A stretch of 64,000 bases of DNA from Faecalibacter macacae. Lineage in GTDB: Bacteria; Bacteroidota; Bacteroidia; Flavobacteriales; Weeksellaceae. A program made the position numbers and the translations under genes. The stretch covers positions 59,457-123,456 of the forward strand of contig NZ_RDOJ01000008.1 of NCBI RefSeq assembly GCF_003687725.1. The letters run 5' to 3'. Each line of letters begins with the position of its first letter. Position 1 is the first letter of the stretch. The notes below the pieces were generated by a model, which saw only the letters and a list, made by a program, of their open reading frames with translations, did not search any database and was not told where the DNA came from. Shown one piece after another: positions 9,231-17,889 of the stretch.

Positions 9231-9553
9231 TGTCTAATGTTTTTAAAATGTGTTGCAAATATACGTTAAGTAAATTGAATAATATTTTTAACTAAAAGTT
9301 ACTGATAATATGATTTTGCACGTTTTTATTAATATGAATATGTCAAAAATCAGTTTATAAAAGTTAAAATTTTAACACTTCGTTTTTAATATAGAACCAT
9401 AATTAGAAGATTCAGTATTTCAGAATGTTATAAGGAATATAAGATACGTTCCTTAATTTTTTTCGTTTTTAAAGGTGGTTTAATGAATTTTATTAAAAAT
9501 TATCTTAACATTATATTAATATCGGTCAATATATTTAAGTGGAATTTAGTCTG

Positions 9554-9643
9554 TAATTTTGCAGTAACATTTTAAAACTATTAAAGAGTTAAGATTTCTC
9601 CTCATCTGTTTTTAACAGTTCTGATTTACTTAACTCTTTTTTT
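9554..9643 (+). ncRNA. Candidate small RNA upstream of the FKBP gene
   Basis: The 455-bp gap 9231-9685 contains a -7 box TAATTTTG (9554-9561) followed about 20 nt later by a long hairpin. The outer arms AGAGTTAAG (9585-9593) and CTTAACTCT (9629-9637) enclose a smaller hairpin CTGTT-TTT-AACAG (9606-9618), and the outer arm runs into seven T. A terminated RNA of about 75-80 nt is predicted. The FKBP gene has its own promoter after it (9641-9672), so this is unlikely to be just its leader. No RNA family is recognised; the upstream part of the gap (9264-9550) shows nothing else. Confidence 0.45.
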
Positions 9644-9672
9644 GTGCCTTAAATAATCGTTTTCTAACTTTG
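9641..9672 (+). promoter_or_regulatory. Promoter of FKBP gene
   Basis: TTTG (9641-9644), 20 bp, then TAACTTTG (9665-9672) matches the two-part Bacteroidota promoter at ideal spacing. The -33 element is formed by the end of the preceding terminator's T-tract. The ATG at 9686 follows 13 bp after the -7 box. Confidence 0.65.
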
Positions 9673-9685
9673 TAAAAAATAAAAT

Positions 9686-10120
9686 ATGGGTGTTGCAGAA
9701 TTATTATTAAAACGCAAACAAGAACTTATTGAAAAGAATAAAACTGAAGGATTAGCTTTTCGTGAAGAATTTGCAAAACAAGAAAATGTAATCACTTTGC
9801 CAAGTGGATTATTATATGAAGTAATTACAATGGGTGATGGTCCAAAACCTACAATGGCAGATAAAGTTTTATGTCATTATCATGGGACTAATATCAAAGG
9901 TGAAGTATTTGATAGTTCTGTTCGTCGTAAAGTTCCAGCTTCTTTTCCTTTAGAAAATGTTATAAAAGGTTGGGCTGAAGGTGTACTTTTAATGCCAGTT
10001 GGGAGCAAATTTAAATTAGTTGTTCCGCCAGAAATTGGATATAAAGATCGTGAGATTTCAAAAGAATTAGGCCCTTATTCAACTATGATTTTCGAAATTG
10101 AATTATTAGCTATATTATAA
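9686..10120 (+). CDS. FKBP-type peptidyl-prolyl cis-trans isomerase
   Basis: A 144-residue protein with a short helical N-terminus (to about 45) and an FKBP domain. Visible landmarks are VLCHYHGTNIKGEVFDSS, then PLENVIKGWAEGVLLMPVG and IGYKDREI, ending in FEIELLAI. These cover the usual active-site positions (tyrosine, FD, IxGW, IGY). No signal peptide is seen, so it should fold proteins in the cytoplasm, unlike most Mip-type FKBPs of this phylum. It has its own promoter and ends at a strong hairpin shared with the convergent gene. Confidence 0.93.
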   Translation: MGVAELLLKRKQELIEKNKTEGLAFREEFAKQENVITLPSGLLYEVITMGDGPKPTMADKVLCHYHGTNIKGEVFDSSVRRKVPASFPLENVIKGWAEGVLLMPVGSKFKLVVPPEIGYKDREISKELGPYSTMIFEIELLAIL

Positions 10121-10123
10121 TAG

Positions 10124-10152
10124 AAAAGCCAGAATGTTACATTCTGGCTTTT
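10124..10152. terminator. Bidirectional terminator between FKBP and radical SAM genes
   Basis: Perfect 14-bp arms (AAAAGCCAGAATGT and its complement) with a 1-nt centre lie between two convergent genes. The stem edges supply A and T runs for both directions. Confidence 0.92.
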
Positions 10153-10155
10153 GTT

Positions 10156-11829
10156 TTATGATAGTATTTCCATTTTATACTCTTGTACTGAATCTATTTT
10201 TGGTAATTCATTTCCAGGATAATAAAGTGTAAACATTTCTTTCGATTTTTGGATTTCTAATTCATTTATCCAACTTTTCCAATCAAATGAAATTGCCATT
10301 AATACTAAACGGTCTTTAGTTACAATTTCATTAGCTTCTTTAAAAATCTCTGTATCTTTTTTATTGACTTCAAAACCAAATAAATCTTTAGGTTTAGATT
10401 TTTGAGTCGAATAATAATCAATTGCAATTAATTGCATTAAAATTTCATCTTCAAAATTAGCTTTTGTGTATTCTACTATAGTTTCGTAAATCTCAACAAT
10501 TGTAAATTTATACGCATGATTTCTATTCCTGAAATACTTTCCTAATCCCATTAAATAATCGAAAATACTATAATTTTCAGAAACATATTTTAAGGTATGA
10601 AAAGCTCTGGGTTTATTCCAATAAATTTCTAAAGCACTTTCTAAATCAGTAATATCTTGTAATTCTTTCGCGCTTAAAAAGTTACTTTCTATGATTTGAT
10701 ATGGAGGTTCTGGATCAAATTTATAACCATAATTCTCGTATTTTTCTCGAACAGGAGTACCTTTCAAGAATTTTAAGAATCCTAATTGTAATTCGGGCGG
10801 ATATAATTTAAAAGTAGATTCAAAACTGAATTTTAAATCAGAAATATATTCCAAAGGTAAACCTACAATTAAATCTAAGTGCATTTCGATGCGATCTTTT
10901 AATTGATGAATAACATTTGAAGTTTTCTCGAAGTTTTGTTTTCTACTAACTTCTCTGTTACTTTCTTGGTTTACAGTCTGAATTCCGATCTCGAAACGAA
11001 ATAATCCTGGAGGGACTTTTTCATTGATAAATTTGATAATGTCTGGATGAACAATATCGGCTGTAATTTCAAATTGAAAAACATTTCCGGGTTTATGATT
11101 ATCTAAAATAAACTGGAATAATTCTATTGTAAAATCACGTTTAATATTAAAAGTTCGGTCTAAAAATTTAATCGTTTTACCATGTTCCATCAAATACAAT
11201 AGATTTTGTTTGATGGTATCCATTGGTAAATAACGCATTTTATTATCTAAACTTGCTAAACAAAATTCGCATTTATAAGGGCAGCCACGAGAAGTTTCTA
11301 TATAACAAACACGATTAATCAATGTCGAAGGGTCATCGTATTGATATGGATTTCGTCCTTCTAAATTTTTAATATCAAAAGTTATATTTTCTTTATTAAA
11401 AATTACTTTTTCGTCTTTTTTATAAACTAAGTTTGGGACATTTTCAATTGCAGGGTATTGTTCTACAAACTTTTCAAACGGAATTTCTCCTTCTCCGATA
11501 ATAATATAATCAATGCAATCTTGTGCAATAACATCATCATATTCGTAGCTAACTTCAGGACCACCTAAAAGAATTTTTGTGTTTGGAGCAATTTTTTTAA
11601 TGCGTTTACAAACTTCTAAAGTCTGAGAGATATTCCATATGTAACAACTAAAACAAACAATGTCATATTTAGCACATTTTTTAGCAATTTCATCAAAATC
11701 TAACTTGATGGTAAATTCTTTCCAATCGATATTTCCTTTGTGATGATTTAAATCGTAAAGAATTCTAATCGCAAGATTAATGTGAATATATTTTGCGTTT
11801 AAAGTTGTTAATAATATTGAGGGTTGCAT
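10156..11829 (-). CDS. B12-binding radical SAM protein with DUF4080 tail
   Basis: A 557-residue protein with three parts. A cobalamin-binding Rossmann domain (about 1-130, with ILLGGPEVSYEYDDV) is followed by a radical SAM barrel whose cluster motif is CPYKCEFC (C183, C187, C190) after YIETSRG. The C-terminal DUF4080 region covers about 400-557. The barrel includes GLFRFEIGIQTVNQESNREVSR and LDLIVGLPLEYISDL. Relatives are BchE-like enzymes and are mostly uncharacterised; many act as methyltransferases or in ring rearrangements, but the substrate here cannot be read from the sequence. Single-gene unit. Confidence 0.9.
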   Translation of the reverse strand: MQPSILLTTLNAKYIHINLAIRILYDLNHHKGNIDWKEFTIKLDFDEIAKKCAKYDIVCFSCYIWNISQTLEVCKRIKKIAPNTKILLGGPEVSYEYDDVIAQDCIDYIIIGEGEIPFEKFVEQYPAIENVPNLVYKKDEKVIFNKENITFDIKNLEGRNPYQYDDPSTLINRVCYIETSRGCPYKCEFCLASLDNKMRYLPMDTIKQNLLYLMEHGKTIKFLDRTFNIKRDFTIELFQFILDNHKPGNVFQFEITADIVHPDIIKFINEKVPPGLFRFEIGIQTVNQESNREVSRKQNFEKTSNVIHQLKDRIEMHLDLIVGLPLEYISDLKFSFESTFKLYPPELQLGFLKFLKGTPVREKYENYGYKFDPEPPYQIIESNFLSAKELQDITDLESALEIYWNKPRAFHTLKYVSENYSIFDYLMGLGKYFRNRNHAYKFTIVEIYETIVEYTKANFEDEILMQLIAIDYYSTQKSKPKDLFGFEVNKKDTEIFKEANEIVTKDRLVLMAISFDWKSWINELEIQKSKEMFTLYYPGNELPKIDSVQEYKMEILS

Positions 11830-11873
11830 TAATTCTTTATTTAAAATGCAAAATTAGGATATTTTATCTGAAA

Positions 11874-12581
11874 TTAACGGTGACCAATGCCAACACTAGC
11901 AGAAATACTAGTTCTATTTACTTTTTTAGGTAAGTTTTTCTTGACTTTGATATCAAAAATTATAGGTTTTTTTGGAATCTCATTAGGATGAGTAGGGGAA
12001 TAGCTAATTTTAATTACATTTTCAAGACCTTTTGTAACTTCTCCGAAAACTGTAAAATCATGATCTAATCTTGGTTGACCACCATTTTTTAAGTATTCTT
12101 CACGTTGCTGAGCAGTATATTTAATTCCTTTTTTCTGTTCTAATAGCTCTAAATCAATTTCATTAATTTGTTTTCCAACTACAAAATATATTTGATTGTA
12201 GAAAGAACTTTTTGTTGGATTTAAATCTCGTCCTGCACCTAATGCACCAATCTTGTGGAAAGCTTTTGGATTAAATTCTGGTGCTAGTCGAATTGGTTCT
12301 ATATCTGGAGTTAAAGCTTCACGAGCTAAAATAGGATCATCAAGCTCGCCACCTTGAATTACAAAATCCTTTACAACTCGATTAAATTCAGCATTTTTAT
12401 ACGTTCCTTTTTTTATTTCTGATAAAATTAAATCTCTATGATTTGGTGTAAAATCGTATAACATTACTTTAAATTTACCTTGATTGGTTTTAAATTTTAA
12501 AGTATAAGTTTGTGCTTGTGATTTAGTCGTTAATAAAACTAAAAGTGCTGTAAATAGTGTAGATACGATTTGTTTTTTCAT
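11874..12581 (-). CDS. Cyclophilin-type peptidyl-prolyl isomerase, exported
   Basis: The 235-residue protein has a signal peptide (residues 1-23, ending TTKSQAQ) and a cyclophilin domain: FKVMLYDFTPNHRDLILSEI, then FNRVVKDFVIQGGELDD, and DFTVFGEVTKGLENVIKI. The central sequence is a divergent, periplasmic bacterial type, and the loop SFYNQIYFVVGKQINEIDLE is longer than in PpiA. It should catalyse proline isomerisation in the periplasm. The start lies 12 bp from the following hemolysin III gene in the same direction, so co-transcription is likely. Confidence 0.9.
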   Translation of the reverse strand: MKKQIVSTLFTALLVLLTTKSQAQTYTLKFKTNQGKFKVMLYDFTPNHRDLILSEIKKGTYKNAEFNRVVKDFVIQGGELDDPILAREALTPDIEPIRLAPEFNPKAFHKIGALGAGRDLNPTKSSFYNQIYFVVGKQINEIDLELLEQKKGIKYTAQQREEYLKNGGQPRLDHDFTVFGEVTKGLENVIKISYSPTHPNEIPKKPIIFDIKVKKNLPKKVNRTSISASVGIGHR

Positions 12582-12593
12582 AGTTCGAATATA

Positions 12594-13238
12594 TTATAAA
12601 ACGTAGTTTAAAATACTAAAAAAATGACAAAATGTTCCAATTAATACAAATACATGAAAAATTGCGTGATTGTAAGGTATTTTTTTAATGCTATATAAAA
12701 TGGCACCAACAGTATATGCAATTCCACCAGCAATTAACCAATTAATACCTTCTTCTGAAACATTTTTTTGTAAATCTGAAAATGAAAATACAATCATCCA
12801 ACCCATTAATACATACATTAATGTTGAAACAACTTTAAATCTTCCTGTAAAAAATAATTTTATAATTATACCAATTAATGCAAATCCCCAAACGATTGCA
12901 AATACTTTCCAACCATTATCATTTACTAAAGAAACTAGGGTATATGGTGTATATGAACCGGCGATTAATACATAAATGGCAACGTGATCAAATATTTTTA
13001 ATTTAATCCTTTTTTCAGGATTTGTAGCAGCATGATATAATGTTGAAGCAAGGTATAAAGTTATCATACTAAGTCCAAAAATTATAAAACTAACGGTAGC
13101 CCATCTATTTTCTATTATTAAAGACTTTTTTATTAACAATATTAGTCCAACGATACTCAAAAATAAGCCTAATAAATGGCTATATACATTTAGTTTTTCT
13201 TCAGTAGGACTATATGAATTTAATATTTCTTGTTTCAT
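12594..13238 (-). CDS. Hemolysin III family (PAQR-type) membrane protein
   Basis: A 214-residue protein with seven predicted helices and the family signatures EEKLNVYSHLLGLFLSIVGL, ASTLYHAATNPEKRIKLKIFDHVAIYVLIAGSYTP (shown in two parts by position 66-100) and NHAIFHVFVLIGTFCHFFSI. The conserved histidines of the putative zinc site (S/T-LYHA, FDH and NHAIFH) are present. PAQR-fold bacterial members are inner-membrane proteins of uncertain activity; a hydrolase role is suspected for the family. It lies upstream of the cyclophilin gene in one transcript. Confidence 0.92.
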   Translation of the reverse strand: MKQEILNSYSPTEEKLNVYSHLLGLFLSIVGLILLIKKSLIIENRWATVSFIIFGLSMITLYLASTLYHAATNPEKRIKLKIFDHVAIYVLIAGSYTPYTLVSLVNDNGWKVFAIVWGFALIGIIIKLFFTGRFKVVSTLMYVLMGWMIVFSFSDLQKNVSEEGINWLIAGGIAYTVGAILYSIKKIPYNHAIFHVFVLIGTFCHFFSILNYVL

Positions 13239-13448
13239 AGAAACAAATGTAGAGAAACCTAAAATATTGTAGAATATTATTATTAATTTTTAATGAGTAA
13301 AAGTTAGTGTTAAATTTTACAATTAGCTTATCTAAGTAAATCAGTTATGAATATTTATAGTGTGTGATATTTATTATATTTTAAATAAATAGTTTTATTA
13401 ATTATAAATAATATAATTATTAAGTTTAAATCTTAAAAAAAAAAGGTA

Positions 13449-13561
13449 TATTATTTGATAAGTACTTAATTAGTAATAATGTAACCATATACAACTTAGA
13501 TAATAATACTGAAAAAGCAATTATTCGGTCTGCTCAACTTCAAAAGGTTGGGCAGTTTTTT
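13449..13561 (+). ncRNA. Orphan plus-strand terminator, candidate small RNA
   Basis: The 321-bp gap 13239-13559 lies between two minus-strand genes, yet carries a plus-oriented terminator: arms CTGCTCAACTT (13530-13540) and AGGTTGGGCAG (13545-13555) with G-U pairs, loop CAAA, then six T. No plus-strand gene precedes it. A weak -7-like element TATTATTTG (13449-13457) is the best promoter candidate, which would give an RNA of about 95 nt. The promoter is uncertain. The left part of the gap is very AT-rich and shows nothing else. Confidence 0.35.
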
Positions 13562-13961
13562 ATTTTATTTGTTTTAATATTCGTTCTAGTCCAAAAACAC
13601 ACAAAATACTTATACATGCTATTGTTCCTAATAATCCTCCAAATCCGATGAAAAAAGTAGAAACATGCTGAAATAGTGCGCAAAATATAAAAGAGGAAAT
13701 AATAAAATCTAATTTTTTATGTTCGTGAAGTTTTGCAATCATCCCCATGAAAGTTGCCCCCATCATAATTAAAAAATAATCCTTGAAAAAGTAAAGATGT
13801 AGATTCTTTTCAATACAGATTTGGTATATGATTCCGATAACTAATGCAACGGAAGCTGACGCTGTAACACCTCCCAATTTTCGAGTATTATTTAAATGAT
13901 AAGTAAGCCAATAAATAATAAAGCAACAAAGTACTTTAGAAAGGAATAGCATGGTTGACAT
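13560..13961 (-). CDS. Small membrane protein, function unknown
   Basis: A 133-residue protein with about four hydrophobic helices and no recognised motif. Its start overlaps the end of the upstream gene by 26 bp, so the two hydrophobic proteins are coupled and may form one complex. It is encoded just before the end of the pair's transcript. Both look like conserved but uncharacterised flavobacterial proteins. No function is assigned. Confidence 0.75.
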   Translation of the reverse strand: MSTMLFLSKVLCCFIIYWLTYHLNNTRKLGGVTASASVALVIGIIYQICIEKNLHLYFFKDYFLIMMGATFMGMIAKLHEHKKLDFIISSFIFCALFQHVSTFFIGFGGLLGTIACISILCVFGLERILKQIK

Positions 13962-14487
13962 ATTTTAAGATTAAAACTCCTGCGATTACAGATGCAAAAG
14001 CAATGGTACCTAATTTTCCTCCAACACCAGCATAAAAATTTTTACTTAAATAGAATAAAACACCAGCAAAAAATCCAATTAAAAAAATCAAGTAAAAAGA
14101 ATAATGATTGTCAGGATTTGTCATTCCAACAAAAGCTCCACAATAGACAGGTAAAGCAATTAGTATTTTCATTCTTTTCTCTAAAAATATTGCAATTAGC
14201 CCAACAATAGCTGCAGATAATATAGGGTTGAAATTGGCAAATATTTGTAAACTATAAGCAGAAATTGTTCCTAATAAAACAAGAGGTATTGTTATTAATT
14301 TATCGGTTTCAAAAGTTGTTTTGTAAAATTTTGGTTGACCAATACCTATGATCAAAAGAATAGCAACACAAATAATAAATAAAATTTTACGAATAGAAGT
14401 ATAGTTTTCAATTCCTGCTAAATAAAGAAATAAGAGGAAAGGAAAACAAAATAGGCTATGAAACAAGATTGCTAAAAACTTCTTCAT
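13936..14487 (-). CDS. Multi-pass membrane protein, function unknown
   Basis: A 183-residue protein with about six hydrophobic helices; the first (FLAILFHSLFCFPFLLFLYLAG) may act as an uncleaved signal. I recognise no family. The gene overlaps the downstream 133-residue membrane protein by 26 bp and begins 42 bp after the end of the gene at 14530 in the same direction. A hairpin-like AAAGGCTTT.. repeat (14499-14520, AAAAGCCTTAACAAAGAAAGGCTTT type) separates them. Confidence 0.75.
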   Translation of the reverse strand: MKKFLAILFHSLFCFPFLLFLYLAGIENYTSIRKILFIICVAILLIIGIGQPKFYKTTFETDKLITIPLVLLGTISAYSLQIFANFNPILSAAIVGLIAIFLEKRMKILIALPVYCGAFVGMTNPDNHYSFYLIFLIGFFAGVLFYLSKNFYAGVGGKLGTIAFASVIAGVLILKYVNHAIPF

Positions 14488-14529
14488 TGTAAAAATAAAA
14501 GCCTTAACAAAGAAAGGCTTTAGATATAT

Positions 14530-15648
14530 TTATGATTTAAATTCTTTTAATAACATGGCGTGTACTGCAGTTTCGTAGTATAAAATGGCGCATGTTTGTA
14601 AAAATTCAGCATGAGTTGATTTTTCAATTACATCGTCAATTTTCATCTCATAATATGTTTCAATTAAATGTGAAATTGAACCTTTAAAATCCTCACGAGT
14701 CATCGTTTTATCTTTCAATTCTTTCATGATATAATTATCAGATTGTAAGAAATGAGATCTGTAATTTCCAATCATAGTTTTGCGAATATTCATAGCATTA
14801 TGAACGATTTGAGAAATTATGACACCACGTTTTTCTTTTTCGAAATTCCATTCTTTACGTACTTTTCGAGGATTTTGAGTATAGAATAATTGGTGATGAT
14901 ATTGGTGAACGTATTTCGCTATATCAGTATTTGCATTCATGTAAAAGAATTGTAAAATAGAACTAAATAAATGGTTCGCATTCAATTCATTTGGGTGATA
15001 TGTAAATAAAAGAGGATACGCAAATAACGTTTTAAATACAGGTGATAACGTATCAATAATTGTTAAACTTAGGAAATTAGTTCCTTCAAAATCTATTGAT
15101 TGATATTTTTGATAGTAATTAATTCCGGCAACATAACATTGCGTATTATCTAAATGTAAAGCTTTTAAGTATTGTCCTATATATTCAAAAAACTTAATAT
15201 TTAAACGATGTAAAGTAGCTAATTTGTATTTTGTATCTTTAAATTCGAATGTCCAATCTTCTAATACGCTAGCATCAGAAATAATACTTGTATGATCTGG
15301 GTTTTGTTTTATAAATTTTTCAATCTGGTTTTCTTGGCCTAATAATTCATTTAAAACAATGTGATTGTATGTTAAAATTGCTGAAGAAATAGGAGTTGCT
15401 TCAATTTCATTAAATGGATCATAAGCTTCGTTTGGTTTTGCGTATAATCTTATTAAATAATGTAATTCTTCCTGAATTCGAATTTCGTCTTTATAACGAC
15501 TTAATATTTGATCTGTATTAGCAGTTACAATGCTAGTTCCTAAGAAAAATAATAAACCTTTTTGAACTTCCTCACTCCATCCACATCTTTCTAATGTTTG
15601 GTCAAAATAGGTTTTAAATACTGTATCTGTATTGGTTAAGTTTTCCAT
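14530..15648 (-). CDS. Hypothetical soluble protein
   Basis: I place the start at the ATG at 15648 (protein MENLTNTD..., 372 residues). The longer frame to 15693 depends on a TTG and adds 15 residues of no evident value. The protein is soluble, largely helical, with no signal peptide, membrane segment or catalytic motif that I recognise. A central FEYIGQYLKALHLDN and a basic patch NPRKVRKEWNFEKEKRGV stand out. It lies upstream of two membrane-protein genes in the same direction, but the 40-bp spacer with a possible hairpin makes an operon uncertain. Confidence 0.8.
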   Translation of the reverse strand: MENLTNTDTVFKTYFDQTLERCGWSEEVQKGLLFFLGTSIVTANTDQILSRYKDEIRIQEELHYLIRLYAKPNEAYDPFNEIEATPISSAILTYNHIVLNELLGQENQIEKFIKQNPDHTSIISDASVLEDWTFEFKDTKYKLATLHRLNIKFFEYIGQYLKALHLDNTQCYVAGINYYQKYQSIDFEGTNFLSLTIIDTLSPVFKTLFAYPLLFTYHPNELNANHLFSSILQFFYMNANTDIAKYVHQYHHQLFYTQNPRKVRKEWNFEKEKRGVIISQIVHNAMNIRKTMIGNYRSHFLQSDNYIMKELKDKTMTREDFKGSISHLIETYYEMKIDDVIEKSTHAEFLQTCAILYYETAVHAMLLKEFKS

Positions 15649-15773
15649 TGTGTATATCAATAATCCACGTAAAAATACTTCATTTTTTCTCAAAATGATT
15701 ATTTCTCATCTGTGATTGAATAAAAAGTAACGTATTAAATTATAATTACCTGATATTTAATGGTATATAATTC

Positions 15774-15882
15774 TTTGGTTTAATTTGTTTCTATACATTT
15801 GTAAAAGATATCTTTATAAGAATCTAATATTTAACCAAACTAAAGAGCGATTTAAAGTAATTTAAACCGCTCTTCTTTTTTA
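15774..15882 (+). ncRNA. Candidate small RNA with own promoter and terminator
   Basis: In the 231-bp gap between two minus-strand genes (15649-15879) a plus-strand promoter is visible: TTTG (15774-15777) and TACATTTG (15794-15801). About 40 nt later comes a strong hairpin, AGAGCGATTTAAA (15844-15856) pairing with TTTAAACCGCTCT (15861-15873), one mismatch, loop GTAA, followed by TCTTTTTT. This would yield an RNA of about 75 nt with no coding capacity. The T-tract overlaps the stop of the minus-strand MFS gene. The family is unknown. Confidence 0.5.
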
Positions 15883-17064
15883 TTCAATTATTATTTTATT
15901 TCGTTTTGATTTTTTATGAATGTTAAAAAAGTAATTTGTTAAACAAATTATTGCAATTACTGCGGCTAAAATATAAGTGTATTTGAATCCGAAATTTGAT
16001 GAAAACATTCCAAAAACGAAAGATCCTAATCCAATTCCAATATCATATAATAAAAAGAAAGTAGCAGATGCGGTTCCAGCTCTTGATGGTTCTGCTGAAG
16101 AAACACATATAGTTTGAAATGCAGGAAAAACAGCTCCATAACCTAATCCTATAATTGCTCCGGATAATAATAAAATGTAAGGAGATTGAGATAATGCGAT
16201 TACTATTAAGCCTAAAGCCAAGAAAAATAATCCAGGATATACTAAGGCATGTGGACCTTTTTTATCATAAATTTTTCCGATTTTTGGTCGAGTAATTATT
16301 ATTACTAATGCTAAACAAATAAAGAAATACATAGAATATTTAGCTTGTCCAATTTCTGTGAAATATAGAGCAATGTATGCGATTATAGAACTATAGGCAA
16401 ATGCTAATAAAAATGAAGTAATACAAATTGGTAATGCTTTTTTTTCAATATATTGATCTATTCCTGTTATTATAGGTTTTTCAATTTTTTGTACATTTTC
16501 TTTCGATTTTTCTGATGTAAAAAAGCTAAAAATTATCGATAGTACAGCAAATAATGAAGCTACAATTAATAAAATACTATAATCATAATTATTAGCTAAT
16601 AAAATACCTAATGCAGGTCCAACTACCATGGCCAAGCTCATAAATAATCCAAAATATCCTATTCCTTCTCCTTTTCTTTTACTTGGTATCCAGTCCATAG
16701 CTAATGCTGCTGTTGAAGTTGTAGCAGCTGAAAATCCAAATCCGTTAATAAAACGAACGATTAATAATGGTACGATTGCTTGCGTACCTAAATAGGCTAC
16801 GTTACATATAATAAAAAGTACTAAGAAAATTAAAGCTATTTTTCTTTTGCCATATTGATCGGCCCATTTCCCGGTAAAAGGTCTTAATAATACAGTTCCT
16901 AAAATGTATAATGAAACAATTAAACTGATATGTGTTGCACTACCATGTAAATCATTTTTTACATATATAGGCATTGTTGCAGTTAATAAATAAAAGTTTG
17001 AGAATATAAAAAATGAACTTAAACAAACGTTTAAAAAGTTCTTGTTCCACAGCTTTTCTTCCAT
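15880..17064 (-). CDS. MFS drug/metabolite exporter
   Basis: A major-facilitator protein with twelve predicted helices. The motif A region LRPFTGKWADQYGKRK follows helix 2, with a matching second-half motif GKIYDKKGPHAL. The chosen start is the ATG at 17064 (MEEKLWNKNF); the frame can be read 30 bp further only from a TTG. The N-terminus and gene size (394 residues) fit the DHA1-like YfcJ/YwoG group, usually exporters of drugs or small metabolites. The substrate is unknown. A minus-strand GAAATTTG element (17092-17099) may be its -7 box. Confidence 0.9.
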   Translation of the reverse strand: MEEKLWNKNFLNVCLSSFFIFSNFYLLTATMPIYVKNDLHGSATHISLIVSLYILGTVLLRPFTGKWADQYGKRKIALIFLVLFIICNVAYLGTQAIVPLLIVRFINGFGFSAATTSTAALAMDWIPSKRKGEGIGYFGLFMSLAMVVGPALGILLANNYDYSILLIVASLFAVLSIIFSFFTSEKSKENVQKIEKPIITGIDQYIEKKALPICITSFLLAFAYSSIIAYIALYFTEIGQAKYSMYFFICLALVIIITRPKIGKIYDKKGPHALVYPGLFFLALGLIVIALSQSPYILLLSGAIIGLGYGAVFPAFQTICVSSAEPSRAGTASATFFLLYDIGIGLGSFVFGMFSSNFGFKYTYILAAVIAIICLTNYFFNIHKKSKRNKIIIE

Positions 17065-17221
17065 TATTATTCCTTTAAAAATTAGACTTTGCAAATTTCT
17101 TTATTAAATTTCTGTCCTTTTATTTAATTATAGACAGAGTTTTGTTTATTTACGCCATAAGAATTATCTATGTGTTTTAAATATGGTATTTGTTTTGTAA
17201 CATGTTTTTAAAACATACTAA

Positions 17222-17888
17222 ATGGATTGGGATGTAATCATCAGAAATTGGGAAAATGAAGACTTAATAAAGATAATTTTATCATTAATCGCAGGATTGC
17301 TACTTGGTATAGAACGTGAGGTGAAGGATAAGGCAGCAGGTTTTAATAACGATTACGATTATTTGTTTGGGAAGTACTTTGTTTACAGTTTTGTCTTTTA
17401 AAATTGGAGCAGGGGATTTTCAAGACGCAACACGAATTGCTTCTTATGTAGTTAGTGGTATTGGTTTTTTAGGTGCTGGCGTTATTTTTAAAGATGGTAT
17501 AAATGTAAATGGATTAACAACGGCAGGTATAATTTGGATTGCCGCTGCTATTGGAATGTCATTTGGGTTTGGAGAATATTTAATCAGCATTGTATTTTTA
17601 GTATGCAGTTTGCTGGTGATATTTTTTGGAAATCTTATTTCTAGAACATTTATCAATAAAACCAGTTATAAAATAATTTCGGTTAAATATAATAGAGAAA
17701 ATACAGAAGTTAAAGATCAGATAATTAATAGTTTAATTGAGTTTTGTTTAACTGTTGATTCAAAGTCATTTATCATGAAAGGAAATGAGATAACATGTTT
17801 ATTTGAAATAACATACAAAGAAAAATATCTTCATTTAATTGAAAATTCATTAGTAAATAATGATAAAATTTTAGAATTAGGATTCTAA
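17222..17888 (+). pseudogene. MgtC/SapB-family membrane protein, frameshifted
   Basis: The frame starting at the ATG at 17222 gives MDWDVIIRNWENEDLIKI..., with the family motif IAGLLLGIEREVKDKAAGF, then leaves the family sequence at about 17345 and stops at a TAA near 17401. The rest continues one base later: ITITIICLGSTLFTVLSF and then VSGIGFLGAGVIFKDG, to a stop at 17886-17888. Removing one A near 17345-17346 would restore one protein of about 220 residues. MgtC proteins are inner-membrane factors tied to Mg2+ and phosphate homeostasis. It is either a recent null mutation or an assembly error in a short A/T run. Confidence 0.85.
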
Positions 17889-17889
17889 T

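Noticed and set aside
12688..12975. 95-codon plus-strand frame within the hemolysin III gene
   Set aside because: Antisense shadow of the membrane-protein frame; proline/asparagine-rich translation without motif.
17367..17888. Treating the MgtC part from a TTG as a complete 173-residue gene
   Set aside because: It lacks the family's N-terminus, which is found one frame away from 17222; frameshift is the better reading.
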